64,000 nucleotides of DNA from Microvirga zambiensis WSM3693 (GTDB lineage: Bacteria; Pseudomonadota; Alphaproteobacteria; Rhizobiales; Beijerinckiaceae): NCBI RefSeq assembly GCF_016735695.1, contig NZ_JAERQD010000006.1:1-64000 (forward strand), written 5' to 3'. The position numbers were made by a program, and so were the translations under genes. Positions 52,908-63,845 of this stretch are shown in pieces. The first letter of the stretch is position 1, and each line of letters starts with the position of its first letter. A model generated the notes under the pieces. That model saw nothing but the letters and a program-made list of their open reading frames with translations, was not told where the DNA came from and did no database searches.

Positions 52908-55900
52908 CTACTCCGCCGCCAGAGCCTGACGGTGAGGATGCTTCTCCTCGGCACGGCTGGCGCGCACGGTTTCCTTCGAGATGAAGGTGTAGAACATCGG
53001 CACCACGAAGAGCGTGAAAATCGTGCCGATCGACATGCCCGATGCGATCACGAGGCCCATGGAGAAGCGCGCCGCGGCACCCGCGCCGCTGGCATAGAGC
53101 AGCGGCGCAACGCCGAGCACCATGGCCGCCGTGGTCATGAGGATCGGGCGAAGACGGACGCGGGCCGCCTCCTCGATCGCCTCACGCTTGCTGACCCCGT
53201 GCTTCTCCTTCTGCTCGTTGGCGAACTCCACCATCAGGATACCGTGCTTGGTGATCAGTCCCACCAGGGTGATCAAGCCGACCTGCGTGTAGATGTTGAG
53301 CGTCGCCAGCCCGAGATTGAGGAAGATCATGGCGCCGAACATGGAGAGCGGCACCGACATCATGATGATGAACGGATCGCGGAAGCTCTCGAACTGCGCC
53401 GCCAGCACCAGATAGATCACGATGACGGCGAGACCGAAGGCGAGGAAGATCGAGCTTCCTTCCTGGATCTCCAGGCGCGACTGGCCGGCATAATCCTCGT
53501 AGAAGCCCTGGGGCATGACCTCCTTGCCGATCGCGCGCAGGGTCGCGAGGCCCTCCGACGTGGTGACGCCGGGCAGCGGCAGCGCCGAGACGGTCGCCGA
53601 GTTGAGCTGGTTGAACTGCTCGATGGCGGCCGGTGCCGCATCCGTCTTGATGCTGACGAGCGCGGAAAGCGGAACCATGGAGCCGTCGGAGGCACGCACA
53701 TAGTACTCGGCAAGGCGCTCCGGATTCAGGCGGTCTTCCTGGCGGACCTGGCTGACCACGTCGTAGCTCCGGCTGTCGCGGTCGAATTTCGAGATCGGCG
53801 CGCCGCCGACGAGGGCACCGAGCGTGTTGCCGATCTCCGAGACCGGCACGCCGAGAGCGGCGGCACGGTCGCGGTCGACGGTGATGCGGGCGCGCGGCGT
53901 CTCGTAGGAGATCGAGTTCTGAACCACGATGAACTTGCCGGATTTCATCGCGCGCTGGCGAATCTGCTCGGCAACCTCATAGGCCTGGGACGAATCGCCG
54001 ATGGTGCGCAGCACGTACTGGATCGGCAGCCCGTCGCCGCCACCGGGCAGGGACGGCGGAGCGAAGGCGAAAGCCTGCACGCCGGCATTCTGGTTCAGGA
54101 GATTCTGGATCTCCTGCTTGGTCTGCTCGCCCTTCTTCTCGCGCTCGCTCCACTCCTTCAGCTTGAAGCCGAAGAAGCCGCCGCCGCCGCCGTCGATGCC
54201 GACGATCAGGAAGCTGGCGTCGATCTCAGGGATTTTCTCGCCTGCATTCGTGAACTGCTTGGAGAAGGCTTGCGTGTAATCGGCGGTCGCGTATTTCGGC
54301 ACGTTGAGAATGCCGAGATAGGCGCCCTGATCCTCCTCCGGCGCAAGCTCCGAGGAGGTCTTGGTGAACAGGAACACCGTGGTGCCGAGGAGGACCGCGA
54401 CGATGACGAGCGTTACGCCGCGATAATCGAGCGAGCCCTTGAGGCGCCTTCCATACCAGTTCTCGAGCCGCGTGAAGGTGCGGTCCACGAAGGCCGCGAA
54501 ACGGCCTTGCGCGCCATGGGACTTCAGCAGCTTCGACGACATCATCGGCGAGAGCGTGATCGCCACGATACCGGAGATGATCACCGAGCCTGCAAGCGTG
54601 AAGGCGAACTCCCTGAAGAGCGAGCCCGTCAGGCCCGTCGTGAAGCCGATAGGGGCATACACCGCAGCGAGCGTGATCGTCATGGAGACGATGGGAAGGA
54701 AGATTTCCTTCATGCCGACGATGGCCGCGTCGACGGGCTTCAACCCTTCCTCGATGTGACGGTGGATGTTCTCCAGCACCACGATGGCGTCGTCGACCAC
54801 GAGTCCGATCGCGAGCACCATCGCCAGCAGGGTCAGGAGGTTGATCGAATATCCTAGCGCATAGAGGAAGAAGCACACGCCGATGAGCGAGAGCGGGATC
54901 GTCACGATCGGGATCAGCACCGAGCGGAATGACCCTAAGAAGAGCAGGATCACGACCACGACGATGAGGGCTGCTTCACCGATGGTCTTGAACACCTCCT
55001 CGATGGAAGCCGAGATGAAGCTCGATGCGTCGTAGACGATCTCGACATTCATGCCCTTGGGCAGGGTCGAACGGATCGCCTCGATCTCCTTCGTGACCTC
55101 GGCGGCGGTGGTCAGCGGATTGGCGGACGGCGTCGGCGTGATGCCGATGAAGGTACCCTCGCTGCCGTTGAAGCTGACGATGGTGTCCGTGCTCTTGGGC
55201 CCAAGCTCCACGTCGGCCACGTCGCGCAGGCGCACGAGCTGGTCGCCCGCCGACCGGATCGGCAGCATGCCGAAGGTCTCAGGCGTCTGCAGCGTGGTCT
55301 GCATGTCGAGCCGGTAGGCCACGTACTCGCTCTGCGTCTTGCCGGGCGCTGCAAGGAAGTTGTTGGCGTTGATCGCCTGGACCACGTCGCCGGCCGTGAC
55401 GCCGCGCGCCGCGAGGCGCACCGGGTCGAGCCACACGCGCATGGAGAAGTCGCGACCGCCGAGGATCTCGGCATTGCCGACGCCGTTGAGCGTGGCGAAG
55501 CGCGGCTGCACCACGCGGGTCAGGAATTCGGAGACCTGCTCCGGATTCATCTCCGTACTGCCGAAGGTGATGTACATGAGGGCGAAGCTCTGACCCGTGC
55601 CCTTCATGATCACCGGATCCTCGGCCTCCGAGGGAAGCTGAGCGCGCACCTGCTGCACCTTCGCGGTGACCTCGGTGAGCGCGGCGTTCGGATCGGTGTT
55701 CAGGCGCATGCGCACGGACACCGTGCTGATGCCCAGCCGGCTCTGCGTCGTCACGTAGTCCACGCCTTCCGCACTCGACACGGATTTGGCGATGGGCGTG
55801 CTGATGAAGCCCTGGATCAGGTCGGCGCTGGCGCCCGTATAGGTCGTCGTGATCGTGATCGTGGTTTCCTCGACCTCCGGATACTGGCGCACCTGGAGGT

Positions 55901-55991
55901 TCATCAGACCCTGCGCACCGAGCAGCAGGATCAGGAGGCTCACCACCATCGACAGGACGGGGCGGCGGATGAAAAGTTCAGTAAAACTCAT
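52908..55991 (-). CDS. RND multidrug efflux pump inner-membrane subunit (HAE1, AcrB/MexB-like)
   Basis: This 1027-residue proton antiporter has twelve transmembrane segments and two large periplasmic loops. The N-terminus is MSFTELFIRRPVLSMVVSLLILLLGAQG. Transmembrane helix four carries the proton-relay aspartates in LAIGLVVDDAIVVLENIHRH. It exports amphiphilic drugs through a MexA-type partner and an outer-membrane channel encoded elsewhere. It follows the adaptor gene after nine bases. The end of the gene faces the terminator of the Fur paralogue gene. Confidence 0.95.
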   Translation of the reverse strand: MSFTELFIRRPVLSMVVSLLILLLGAQGLMNLQVRQYPEVEETTITITTTYTGASADLIQGFISTPIAKSVSSAEGVDYVTTQSRLGISTVSVRMRLNTDPNAALTEVTAKVQQVRAQLPSEAEDPVIMKGTGQSFALMYITFGSTEMNPEQVSEFLTRVVQPRFATLNGVGNAEILGGRDFSMRVWLDPVRLAARGVTAGDVVQAINANNFLAAPGKTQSEYVAYRLDMQTTLQTPETFGMLPIRSAGDQLVRLRDVADVELGPKSTDTIVSFNGSEGTFIGITPTPSANPLTTAAEVTKEIEAIRSTLPKGMNVEIVYDASSFISASIEEVFKTIGEAALIVVVVILLFLGSFRSVLIPIVTIPLSLIGVCFFLYALGYSINLLTLLAMVLAIGLVVDDAIVVLENIHRHIEEGLKPVDAAIVGMKEIFLPIVSMTITLAAVYAPIGFTTGLTGSLFREFAFTLAGSVIISGIVAITLSPMMSSKLLKSHGAQGRFAAFVDRTFTRLENWYGRRLKGSLDYRGVTLVIVAVLLGTTVFLFTKTSSELAPEEDQGAYLGILNVPKYATADYTQAFSKQFTNAGEKIPEIDASFLIVGIDGGGGGFFGFKLKEWSEREKKGEQTKQEIQNLLNQNAGVQAFAFAPPSLPGGGDGLPIQYVLRTIGDSSQAYEVAEQIRQRAMKSGKFIVVQNSISYETPRARITVDRDRAAALGVPVSEIGNTLGALVGGAPISKFDRDSRSYDVVSQVRQEDRLNPERLAEYYVRASDGSMVPLSALVSIKTDAAPAAIEQFNQLNSATVSALPLPGVTTSEGLATLRAIGKEVMPQGFYEDYAGQSRLEIQEGSSIFLAFGLAVIVIYLVLAAQFESFRDPFIIMMSVPLSMFGAMIFLNLGLATLNIYTQVGLITLVGLITKHGILMVEFANEQKEKHGVSKREAIEEAARVRLRPILMTTAAMVLGVAPLLYASGAGAAARFSMGLVIASGMSIGTIFTLFVVPMFYTFISKETVRASRAEEKHPHRQALAAE

Positions 55992-56000
55992 GACTAATGC

Positions 56001-57134
56001 CTATTGGCCGCTCGCGAGCTTCGACGTGTCGAGCTTCGTCACATCGATGGAATTGTCGATCTTCACGGCCGCGCCGGATTGCAGCTTGTTCTGTCCCGAA
56101 GCGACCACTTGCTGACCCGCGCTCACGCCGGAGACGATTTCGAGCGCGCCGCCGCGACGGCGTCCGGTCTTCACGAAGACCTGCTTGGCGACCTGGACCT
56201 TGTTGTCCCCGCGCTGCTCCTCGTCGATCGTGTAGACGTAGTCGCCATAGAGGCTGGCGATCACCGCCGTCTGAGGCACGGTCAGGACATTGGGCTGCTC
56301 GGGAAGAACCGCTTCCACGTGGAGGAACTGGCCGGGGAGGATCGCCCCGTCCTTGTTGTCCTCGACGAGAGCCTGGACCGAAACGAGCCGGGTCTTCGGA
56401 TCGACGCGCGGATCCTTGCCGATCACGCGGCCCTTGTAGGGAAGATTGCCCTCGGTGGTGCCCACGCGAACTTCCTGACCGAGCTTGATCTCGCTCGCGC
56501 GCTGCTCCGGCACCGTGAAGTCGACCTTCATGGAGGAGAGATCCTGGAAGCTCGCGATGACGGTGCCCGGCTGGAGATACTGGCCGACATCGATGCGCGG
56601 AATGCCGATGACGCCGGAGAACGGCGCCTTGAGGGCCTTCTGCTCGATGGTCGCCTGAATGCGCGCGAGACGGGAGCGGGCCGCGGCCAGCAACGCGCTG
56701 GCCTGATCGAGGTTGGCCTCCGTGCCGTAGCCGCGGGTCGACAGGGTCCGGGCGCGATCGAAGCTGCTCTCAGCCGTCTTCACGGCCGCCTGGACGTCCT
56801 GGATGTCGGCGCGTTCGACGGTGTCGTCGAGCTGTACGAGGACCTCGCCCTGGCGAACCTCCTGGTTGGCCTTGAACTTGATCTGGCTGACGATGCCGGC
56901 CGTCTCGAAGGCGAGCTCCACGCCGTTGGCGGCCTTGGCCGTGCCGATGGCGCCGATGCTCGGCGTCCAGGTCTTCGCTTCGACCTTGGCAGCCGAGATC
57001 GTCTGCGGCGGCGGCTGCATGTTCGCGAAGAACTGCGTGATCATCTTGTCGCGGAAAAAGTTGAACCAGATCAGGCCGGCGCACAGCCCGACCGCAAGAA
57101 GAAACACGAGACCAACAACAACGCGCCGTTTCAT
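56001..57134 (-). CDS. RND efflux periplasmic adaptor (AcrA/MexA-like, HlyD family)
   Basis: This 377-residue membrane-fusion protein has one N-terminal membrane anchor (VVVGLVFLLAVGLCAGLIWFNFF). Paired biotinyl-lipoyl-like halves are VSQIKFKANQEVRQGEVLVQLDD and IEQKALKAPFSGVIGIPRIDVGQYLQPG. A coiled-coil hairpin lies between about 100 and 165, and beta-barrel and membrane-proximal domains follow. There is no lipobox. It links the RND pump to an outer-membrane channel. First gene of the pump operon under the TetR-controlled promoter. Confidence 0.94.
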   Translation of the reverse strand: MKRRVVVGLVFLLAVGLCAGLIWFNFFRDKMITQFFANMQPPPQTISAAKVEAKTWTPSIGAIGTAKAANGVELAFETAGIVSQIKFKANQEVRQGEVLVQLDDTVERADIQDVQAAVKTAESSFDRARTLSTRGYGTEANLDQASALLAAARSRLARIQATIEQKALKAPFSGVIGIPRIDVGQYLQPGTVIASFQDLSSMKVDFTVPEQRASEIKLGQEVRVGTTEGNLPYKGRVIGKDPRVDPKTRLVSVQALVEDNKDGAILPGQFLHVEAVLPEQPNVLTVPQTAVIASLYGDYVYTIDEEQRGDNKVQVAKQVFVKTGRRRGGALEIVSGVSAGQQVVASGQNKLQSGAAVKIDNSIDVTKLDTSKLASGQ

Positions 57135-57238
57135 AGGCTTTTTCCGAGATTCTGGACCCTTATCAACGGGCCCATATAAGACTAAGGGGGTGCGGCATCG
57201 ACGCGGCTATCCCTTGACGCCAATGCCGTGGAGGCATT

Positions 57239-57267
57239 TATATACCGTCTGGACGGTTTAGTTGCAA
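57239..57267 (-). promoter_or_regulatory. Efflux promoter with TetR operator in the spacer
   Basis: On the minus strand TTGCAA (57262-57267) and TATATA (57239-57244) are 17 bases apart, a good sigma-70 promoter. The spacer contains the palindrome ACCGTC-TG-GACGGT (57244-57257), the likely operator of the divergent TetR regulator. Binding would block RNA polymerase directly. Confidence 0.78.
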
Positions 57268-57298
57268 GTGCGCCTGCGCACATGATCAAGAGATGTAG

Positions 57299-57871
57299 AT
57301 GCTGTTTCCCAGTGCCCGAGGCCGCAAGAGTTCCAGAGAGAAGATCCTCGATGCGGCGGCAGAGCTTGTAGGCGAGATCGGTGCCGGGCGCCTGACGCTC
57401 GAAGCCGTTGCCGACAAGGCTGGGCTCAGCAAGGGCGGGCTCCTTTACAACTTCCCCACCAAGGATGCGCTGCTTCAGGCCATGATCCAGCGCATGATCG
57501 ACCAGGTCGCCACCGAGAAGGAAGCTTTTCGGGAGACGGCAGGCCCAGGGCCGAACCTGGAGGCCCGCGTGGTCACCAAGACCCTGCTCAATTTCTGCTG
57601 CGGCGGCAAGATGCAGGAGATCGCCACGGGCATGATGGCGGCGACAGCCGAGAACCCGCGCCTCCTCGACCCGGTGCGCGAGGTGATCAACACCACCCTC
57701 GATCAGCTCAAGACCACCTCCGACGACCTCGACTCCGCGCTCCTCGGCTGGCTCGCGACGGAAGGCCTGAGCAATCTCGAGATGCACAATCTCAGCCCGT
57801 TCTCGGAGGCTGACCGCGACCGTATCGTGAAGGCCATCGACCGCCTCGTCACGAAGGGCATCGCCGAGTAG
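57299..57871 (+). CDS. TetR-family regulator of the RND pump
   Basis: This 190-residue regulator has the TetR N-terminal DNA-binding domain (KSSREKILDAAAELVGEIGAGRLTLEAVADKAGLSKGGLLYNFPTKDALLQAM) and a helical ligand domain. It diverges from the efflux operon, and the shared gap holds a perfect palindrome in the pump promoter. It probably represses the pump and is released by pump substrates. A weak AAGAG site precedes the ATG. Confidence 0.92.
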   Translation: MLFPSARGRKSSREKILDAAAELVGEIGAGRLTLEAVADKAGLSKGGLLYNFPTKDALLQAMIQRMIDQVATEKEAFRETAGPGPNLEARVVTKTLLNFCCGGKMQEIATGMMAATAENPRLLDPVREVINTTLDQLKTTSDDLDSALLGWLATEGLSNLEMHNLSPFSEADRDRIVKAIDRLVTKGIAE

Positions 57872-57904
57872 GCGTCCTCGTAGTCTGACTCGCAAAGGAT
57901 TTTT

Positions 57905-58040
57905 GCCCAAAGCCCTCATCCTGAGGGCCGCCGCAGGCGGCATCTCGAAGGACGAGGGCGTCTCCAGTGCTCTCTGGAACCTCCTTCGAGACGCAGCTGC
58001 GCTGCTCCTCAGGATGAGGTCGAATTTATGAGCCAGCCTC
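57905..58040. repeat. REP-like intergenic repeats (CATCCTGAGG type)
   Basis: The stretch contains CATCCTGAGG, CTCAGGATGAGG twice, TCTCGAAGGACGAGG and CCTTCGAGACGC segments that pair as inverted copies. The hairpin GCCCTC-atcct-GAGGGC is one example. These are of the kind scattered through Methylobacterium, Bradyrhizobium and Rhodopseudomonas genomes. They may act as the terminator for the convergent TetR and CaiB genes. Confidence 0.75.
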
Positions 58041-58074
58041 TCAGGATGAGGTGGAAGATTTACGAGCCAGACTC

Positions 58075-59247
58075 TCAGGCCATCCAGGACGGATCGCTCA
58101 ACACCTCATCCGTATGCTCGCCAAGGCGCGGCGACGGCCGCTCCGCCGCCATCGGCTGCCCGTCGACGACGATGGGCGAGCGGACGGAAGGGATCGCTCC
58201 GCCCTTGGCCGCCTCTGAAGGAAGTTCGATCTTCATGCCGCGGGCGATCACCTGCGGGTCGGCGAAGACATCCGCCACCGTGTTGATAGGCCCCGCTGGA
58301 ACGCCCTGCTTTTCCAGGGCCGCCAGGAGATCGTCGCGGGTGAACGTGACGGTCAGCCCGCTCAGCAGCGGCGCGAGCTCCGCCCTGTGCCCGACGCGGC
58401 CGGCATTGCTGCGGAAGCGCTCGTCCTGCGCCAGTTCGGGCCGGCCGAGAACGGCGACGAGGCGGGCGAACTGCCCGTCATTGCCCACCGCTACGATCAC
58501 GTGGCCGTCGGCTACCGGAAACACCTGGTAGGGCACGATGTTGGGATGGGCGTTGCCCATGCGCCGGGGCGCCTTGCCCGAGACGAGGTAATTCAGGGCC
58601 TGGTTGGCGAGCACGCTCGTCTGCACGTCGAGGAGCGCCATGTCGAGATGGGCACCCTCCCCCGTGGCGTCGCGCTTGCGAAGCGCCGCGAGGATGCCGA
58701 CCACCGAATAGACCCCGGTGAAGATGTCCACATAGGCGACGCCGATCTTGTGCGGCTCGCCGTCAGGGTCGCCGGTCAGGTCCATGATGCCGCCCATGCC
58801 CTGGATCATGAAGTCGTAGCCGGCGCGGGAGGCGTATGGGCCATCCTGGCCGAAGCCCGTGATCGAGCAATAGACGAGGCGCGGGTTGACCTGTTTCAGA
58901 CTCTCGTAGTCGAGCCCGTATTTCTTCAGGCCGCCGACCTTGAAATTCTCGATCACGACGTCCGCATGGGCCGCGAGCCGGCGCACAAGTTCCTGCCCCT
59001 CGGGCGTCTCGAAATCCGCCGCGATGGAGCGCTTGCCGCGGTTGCAGGAATGGAAATAGGCGGCCGAGAGATCGCCGCCGTCCTCCGCCTCGACGAAGGG
59101 CGGCCCCCAGGCACGAGTGTCGTCGCCGGCACCCGGCCGCTCGACCTTGACCACATCGGCGCCGAGATCGGCGAGCAGCTGGCCGACCCAGGGGCCGGCG
59201 AGGATGCGCGCGAGTTCGAGGACTTTCAGGCCTTCGAGCGGTTTCAT
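58075..59247 (-). CDS. CaiB/BaiF-family CoA-transferase (likely glutarate CoA-transferase)
   Basis: This 390-residue class III CoA-transferase starts MKPLEGLKVLELARILAGPWVGQLLADLGADVVKVERPGAGDDTR, as typical for the family. The catalytic aspartate is in the block GEGAHLDMALLDVQTSVLANQ. Conserved GYDFMIQGMGGIMDLTG is also present. The operon partner glutaryl-CoA dehydrogenase and the human homologue SUGCT suggest activation of glutarate to glutaryl-CoA with succinyl-CoA or a related donor. Translated open frame upstream of 59247 is a shadow. Confidence 0.9.
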   Translation of the reverse strand: MKPLEGLKVLELARILAGPWVGQLLADLGADVVKVERPGAGDDTRAWGPPFVEAEDGGDLSAAYFHSCNRGKRSIAADFETPEGQELVRRLAAHADVVIENFKVGGLKKYGLDYESLKQVNPRLVYCSITGFGQDGPYASRAGYDFMIQGMGGIMDLTGDPDGEPHKIGVAYVDIFTGVYSVVGILAALRKRDATGEGAHLDMALLDVQTSVLANQALNYLVSGKAPRRMGNAHPNIVPYQVFPVADGHVIVAVGNDGQFARLVAVLGRPELAQDERFRSNAGRVGHRAELAPLLSGLTVTFTRDDLLAALEKQGVPAGPINTVADVFADPQVIARGMKIELPSEAAKGGAIPSVRSPIVVDGQPMAAERPSPRLGEHTDEVLSDPSWMA

Positions 59248-59252
59248 GCGGC

Positions 59253-60059
59253 TCAGTCCATCACGGCATCGAGGCCGCGCTTCAAGCCGATGAAGGACAT
59301 GACGCGGCGGGCTGCCAGCAGCGTGCCGGCAACATAGGGAGCGGCCGACGACCCGGCATCGTGGCGGATCACGAGCCGTTCGTTGTCGGCACCGAACACC
59401 GCCTCGCAGGAGAGGACGAAGGATGGCATGCGCAGGGAATGGACCTGTACTTTCTCCCTCGCCCCGAGCGCGCCGCCGCGGGTCTCCTGCACGCCGACCA
59501 GCTGATGGGGAGGCTTGGAGGTTGCAGGCTGGCGCACCTCGCTGAGAAGCTCCGCCAATTCGCGTGCCGTCCCGGAGGGCGTATCGGGCTTCTTCGCCGA
59601 GGCGTAGTCGATGACCTCCACATCCGGTACGTAACGGGCCGCCTCGAGGGCGAACCGACGCAGCAGCGTCGCCGTGATGGAGAAATTGCCGGCGCCGAGT
59701 ACGCCGCGCTCGGCCTTGAGCGCCTGCCGCTCGATCTCCGCATAATCCTCCCCGGAGAGCCCGGAGGTACCGATCACCACATGCCGGCGATGCGCCAGCG
59801 CCGTCAGGGTATGCGCCTTGACGGCGCCGGGCTTGGTGTAATCGATCACCACGTCGGAAGGAGCTTTCAGGGCCTCTTCCAAGGTCGCGCTGACCGGAAC
59901 GCCGAGATGGGGGAGTCCTGCTGCCTCGCCCGCATCCCGTCCCGCGGCGCTGCGGCTGACGGCGCCCGCCAGCTCGAGATCGTGGGAGGCGGCGATCGCC
60001 GCGACGAGGGCCTTGCCGACCCAGCCGGTCGAGCCGGCCAAGGTGATCCGAATTGACAT
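59253..60059 (-). CDS. DapB-like (dihydrodipicolinate reductase family) protein, catalytic histidines replaced
   Basis: This 268-residue protein has the DapB two-domain layout: the N-terminal nucleotide-binding GSTGWVGKALVAAIAAS and the family motif DTPSGTARELAELL. Just before the latter, canonical enzymes have EAHHxxK. Here it reads DYASAKK, so both histidines, including the proton donor, are replaced while a lysine stays. Standard DapB of lysine synthesis is therefore unlikely, and another imine- or keto-acid reductase role is possible. It sits between GcdH (17 bases upstream) and the CoA-transferase (five bases downstream), so a function in glutarate or lysine breakdown is suggested. Function not assigned. 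Confidence 0.78.
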   Translation of the reverse strand: MSIRITLAGSTGWVGKALVAAIAASHDLELAGAVSRSAAGRDAGEAAGLPHLGVPVSATLEEALKAPSDVVIDYTKPGAVKAHTLTALAHRRHVVIGTSGLSGEDYAEIERQALKAERGVLGAGNFSITATLLRRFALEAARYVPDVEVIDYASAKKPDTPSGTARELAELLSEVRQPATSKPPHQLVGVQETRGGALGAREKVQVHSLRMPSFVLSCEAVFGADNERLVIRHDAGSSAAPYVAGTLLAARRVMSFIGLKRGLDAVMD

Positions 60060-60076
60060 GAGGTATCAATCCCCTC

Positions 60077-61273
<1,197 letters not shown>

Positions 61274-61415
61274 GACGATCATCCTTCCCGAAAGTTGTGC
61301 GGCCAGCCGTGTAAGACCAACCAAAGCCATTGAAATTGAGCGGCAAAATCGCGCTGGACAGGCCAAATGTAAATCGACATCTTCGCAGCAGGTTATTCTC
61401 AACCGGAATGAACAT

Positions 61416-62312
61416 GTGTTTCGCCGCGGCTTCCTGCCCAATGTGGGCAACCTCCTCGCCTTCGAGGCCACTGCCCGCCATGGCAGCGTGTCGAGAGCAG
61501 CGGAAGAGCTCAATCTGACCCAGAGCGCGGTCTCGCGCCAGATCCAGCAACTCGAGGAATCGCTCGGCGTCTCCCTGTTCAGCCGCTCCCGGCAAAGGGT
61601 CGTCCTGACCGATGTCGGCCGCCTCTATGCCTCGCAGGTGCGCAGCACTCTATCCGAACTGTCCGACGCCACCCATCAGGCGATCGCGCTGTCCGGCACC
61701 AGCGGCGTCCTGAATCTTGCGACCCTGCCGACCTTCGGCACCCGCTGGCTCATTCCGCGCATTCCCGGTTTCTTCGCCCAGCATCCAGGAGCGACGGTGA
61801 ATTTCGGCGTGCGCCTCGTGCCCTTCGACTTCGCCGCCGAGCCTTTCGATGCCGCCATCCATTTCGGCGAACCGCACTGGCCCGGCGCAGTGTGCGAATT
61901 GCTGCGCACGGAGGAGGCTGTCCCCGTCTGCAGCCCGGCCTACCGGCAGCGGGAGAATCTGCACGCGCCGCAGGATCTGACCCGCGCCACCCTGCTCCAG
62001 CAGAGCACCCGACCAACGGCCTGGGCGGAGTGGTTCGCCAGCGTCGGGGTGAAGGTGGGCAATCCCCTGCGCGGCCCGCGCTTCGAGCAGTTCGCCATGG
62101 TCGCGCAGGCGGCGGCGGCGGGGCTCGGCGCCGGCCTCATTCCGCATTTCCTGATCGCGGACGAGCTGGCTTCGGGCCGCCTGGAGATCCTCTTTCCCAA
62201 AAGCCTCGTCAGCGGCGGCGCCTATTACCTCGTCTACCCGGAGCACAAGGCGGAGACGCCGCTGCTGCGCTCGTTCCGCGACTGGATCCTGGAGGAGATC
62301 CGTCAGGGATAA
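61416..62312 (+). CDS. LysR-family regulator, GcvA/GcdR-like
   Basis: This 298-residue regulator starts at a GTG (61416) giving the typical GcvA-type N-terminus [68 protein letters not shown] LysR effector domain follows. A long frame upstream from 61272 overlaps the gcdH start and is unlikely. It diverges from gcdH, the arrangement seen for glutarate-responsive GcdR regulators in other proteobacteria. The 142-base gap should contain its binding site, which was not pinned down. It overlaps the convergent transporter gene by ten bases. Confidence 0.88.
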   Translation: MFRRGFLPNVGNLLAFEATARHGSVSRAAEELNLTQSAVSRQIQQLEESLGVSLFSRSRQRVVLTDVGRLYASQVRSTLSELSDATHQAIALSGTSGVLNLATLPTFGTRWLIPRIPGFFAQHPGATVNFGVRLVPFDFAAEPFDAAIHFGEPHWPGAVCELLRTEEAVPVCSPAYRQRENLHAPQDLTRATLLQQSTRPTAWAEWFASVGVKVGNPLRGPRFEQFAMVAQAAAAGLGAGLIPHFLIADELASGRLEILFPKSLVSGGAYYLVYPEHKAETPLLRSFRDWILEEIRQG

Positions 62313-63490
62313 TCCCTTTTCGGCTTCATGATTCGGAAGCTCAAGGTAAGTGCGACGAGGGCGCAGACGAAGATGGCGCTGACCATCGACAGGGATGTGC
62401 CGTTGTAGGTCAGGCTGACCAGCACGATGATCGTGGCGCCCGTGCCGAGCTGCAGGGTGCCCATGAGGGCGGACGCCGTACCAGCGATCGGCCCATGCTC
62501 CTCAAGGGCGAGCACCGCCGTCGAGGGAATGACGTAGCCGAGGCAGCCGAAGGAGAGAAACAGCAGCCCCCAGAGAACGAAGGCATTGTCGACGCCAAGA
62601 AGCGTGAGGACGAAGAGCAGGCTCACCAGCATTGCGAAGGCCGAAATCGCGGTCCGCACGACCCGCTCGGCGCCGAAGCGGCGCATGAAGATGCTGTTGA
62701 ACTGCGCGCTGCCGATGAAGGCGATGGCGTTCGAGGCGAAGATCATGCTGTAGGCCGAAGGCGACAGCCCGAAATGCTCGATGAAGATCACCGAGGAACC
62801 GGCGAGATAGGCAAAGAAGCTCGCCTGGCTGAACCCGCCGATGAAGGCGAGCCCCAAGAAGCGCCGGTCCTTCAGGAGGCGTCCATAGGTGGCGAAGGCA
62901 TGCCCCAGCCCTTTGCGGTCTTCGTCCGGCTTGTGAGTCTCCGGCAAAAGGAAGACGACCACGGCAAGGCCGGCAAGGCCGATGGCGGCAATCGCCCAGA
63001 AGATCACGCGCCAGCTGAAGAACGCCGTCAGCGTGCTGCCTGCCAGCGGCGCGAGGATCGGCGATACGCTGAAGACCAGCATGGTGGTGGCCATCAGCCG
63101 GGCTGCCTCATGCCCGGTATGCAGATCGCGAATGATGGCGCGAGGGATGACCATGGCGGCGCAGGATCCGACGCCCTGCAGGAAGCGGAATGCAATCAGG
63201 GTTTCCACATTCGGCGCGAAGCTGCAGCCGATCCCGGCGAGGATGAACAGCCCCAGTCCGAAATAGAGCGGGGGCTTGCGGCCGAAACGGTCGGACAAAG
63301 GCCCATAGACGATCTGGCAGACGGAGACCGCCAGGAAGAAGCTCATCAGACTCATCTGCACGGCGCTGACATCGACCTTGAAATCGCGGGCGATGGCCGG
63401 GAACGACGGCAGGTACATGTCGATGGCAAAGGGCCCGACAGCGGACAGCATGCCGAGGACGAGCGCATTGCGCAGAAAGGCGGACTTCAT
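62303..63490 (-). CDS. Bcr/CflA-family multidrug MFS transporter
   Basis: This 395-residue MFS protein has twelve transmembrane helices. It starts MKSAFLRNALVLGMLSAVGPFAIDMYLPSFPAIARDFKV, typical for Bcr/CflA drug/H+ antiporters, with YGPLSDRFGRKPPLYFGLGLF as MFS motif A and the motif C-like block MATTMLVFSVSPILAPLAGS. The ATG at 63490 is chosen for family similarity; an upstream ATG at 63523 is possible. Its end overlaps the LysR gene by ten bases on the opposite strand. Confidence 0.93.
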   Translation of the reverse strand: MKSAFLRNALVLGMLSAVGPFAIDMYLPSFPAIARDFKVDVSAVQMSLMSFFLAVSVCQIVYGPLSDRFGRKPPLYFGLGLFILAGIGCSFAPNVETLIAFRFLQGVGSCAAMVIPRAIIRDLHTGHEAARLMATTMLVFSVSPILAPLAGSTLTAFFSWRVIFWAIAAIGLAGLAVVVFLLPETHKPDEDRKGLGHAFATYGRLLKDRRFLGLAFIGGFSQASFFAYLAGSSVIFIEHFGLSPSAYSMIFASNAIAFIGSAQFNSIFMRRFGAERVVRTAISAFAMLVSLLFVLTLLGVDNAFVLWGLLFLSFGCLGYVIPSTAVLALEEHGPIAGTASALMGTLQLGTGATIIVLVSLTYNGTSLSMVSAIFVCALVALTLSFRIMKPKRDYP

Positions 63491-63845
63491 CGGAAACGGC
63501 TTTCGTAGCCCCGGCTGGTGCACCGGGATTGAGAAAACGGCCTGAACGCGGGGCGAAGCAGGTCAGGATATATCAGCGGAAAGGAATGGAAGCCCCCTCG
63601 GGCCTGGCGCACCGAAGGGTGTGCATTGCTTGTATGCCCTCTGGCGCTCAGGTCAAGCCTGGCCTACCCTTGAGGCTGGACTATAATCCGCTCTTGGACC
63701 TGCGCTTACCTTTCGTTAACCATGAACGGTGATAGCTGATTAACCATCCAGCTGAACGGGGCTGGTCGCAAAGGAGGTCTTGGCTCCTCTGCGAAGGCTC
63801 CCTCTTCGGCTGTCCGGCTGGCCACCAGAGTTTTCAAAGTTCTTC
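63491..63845. other. Intergenic region; hairpin but no gene seen
   Basis: There is no convincing coding frame. A hairpin forms from GCAAAGGAG and CTCCTCTGC around 63769-63793. The TTAACCATGAACGG and TTAACCATCC segments (63716-63750) repeat a TTAACCAT word. The promoter of the partial gene at the right edge is probably here. Confidence 0.4.

Noticed and set aside
52932..54857. 641-residue plus-strand frame opposite the RND pump
   Set aside because: The composition is dominated by Arg, His, Asp and Glu, as expected for an antisense frame to membrane-protein codons.
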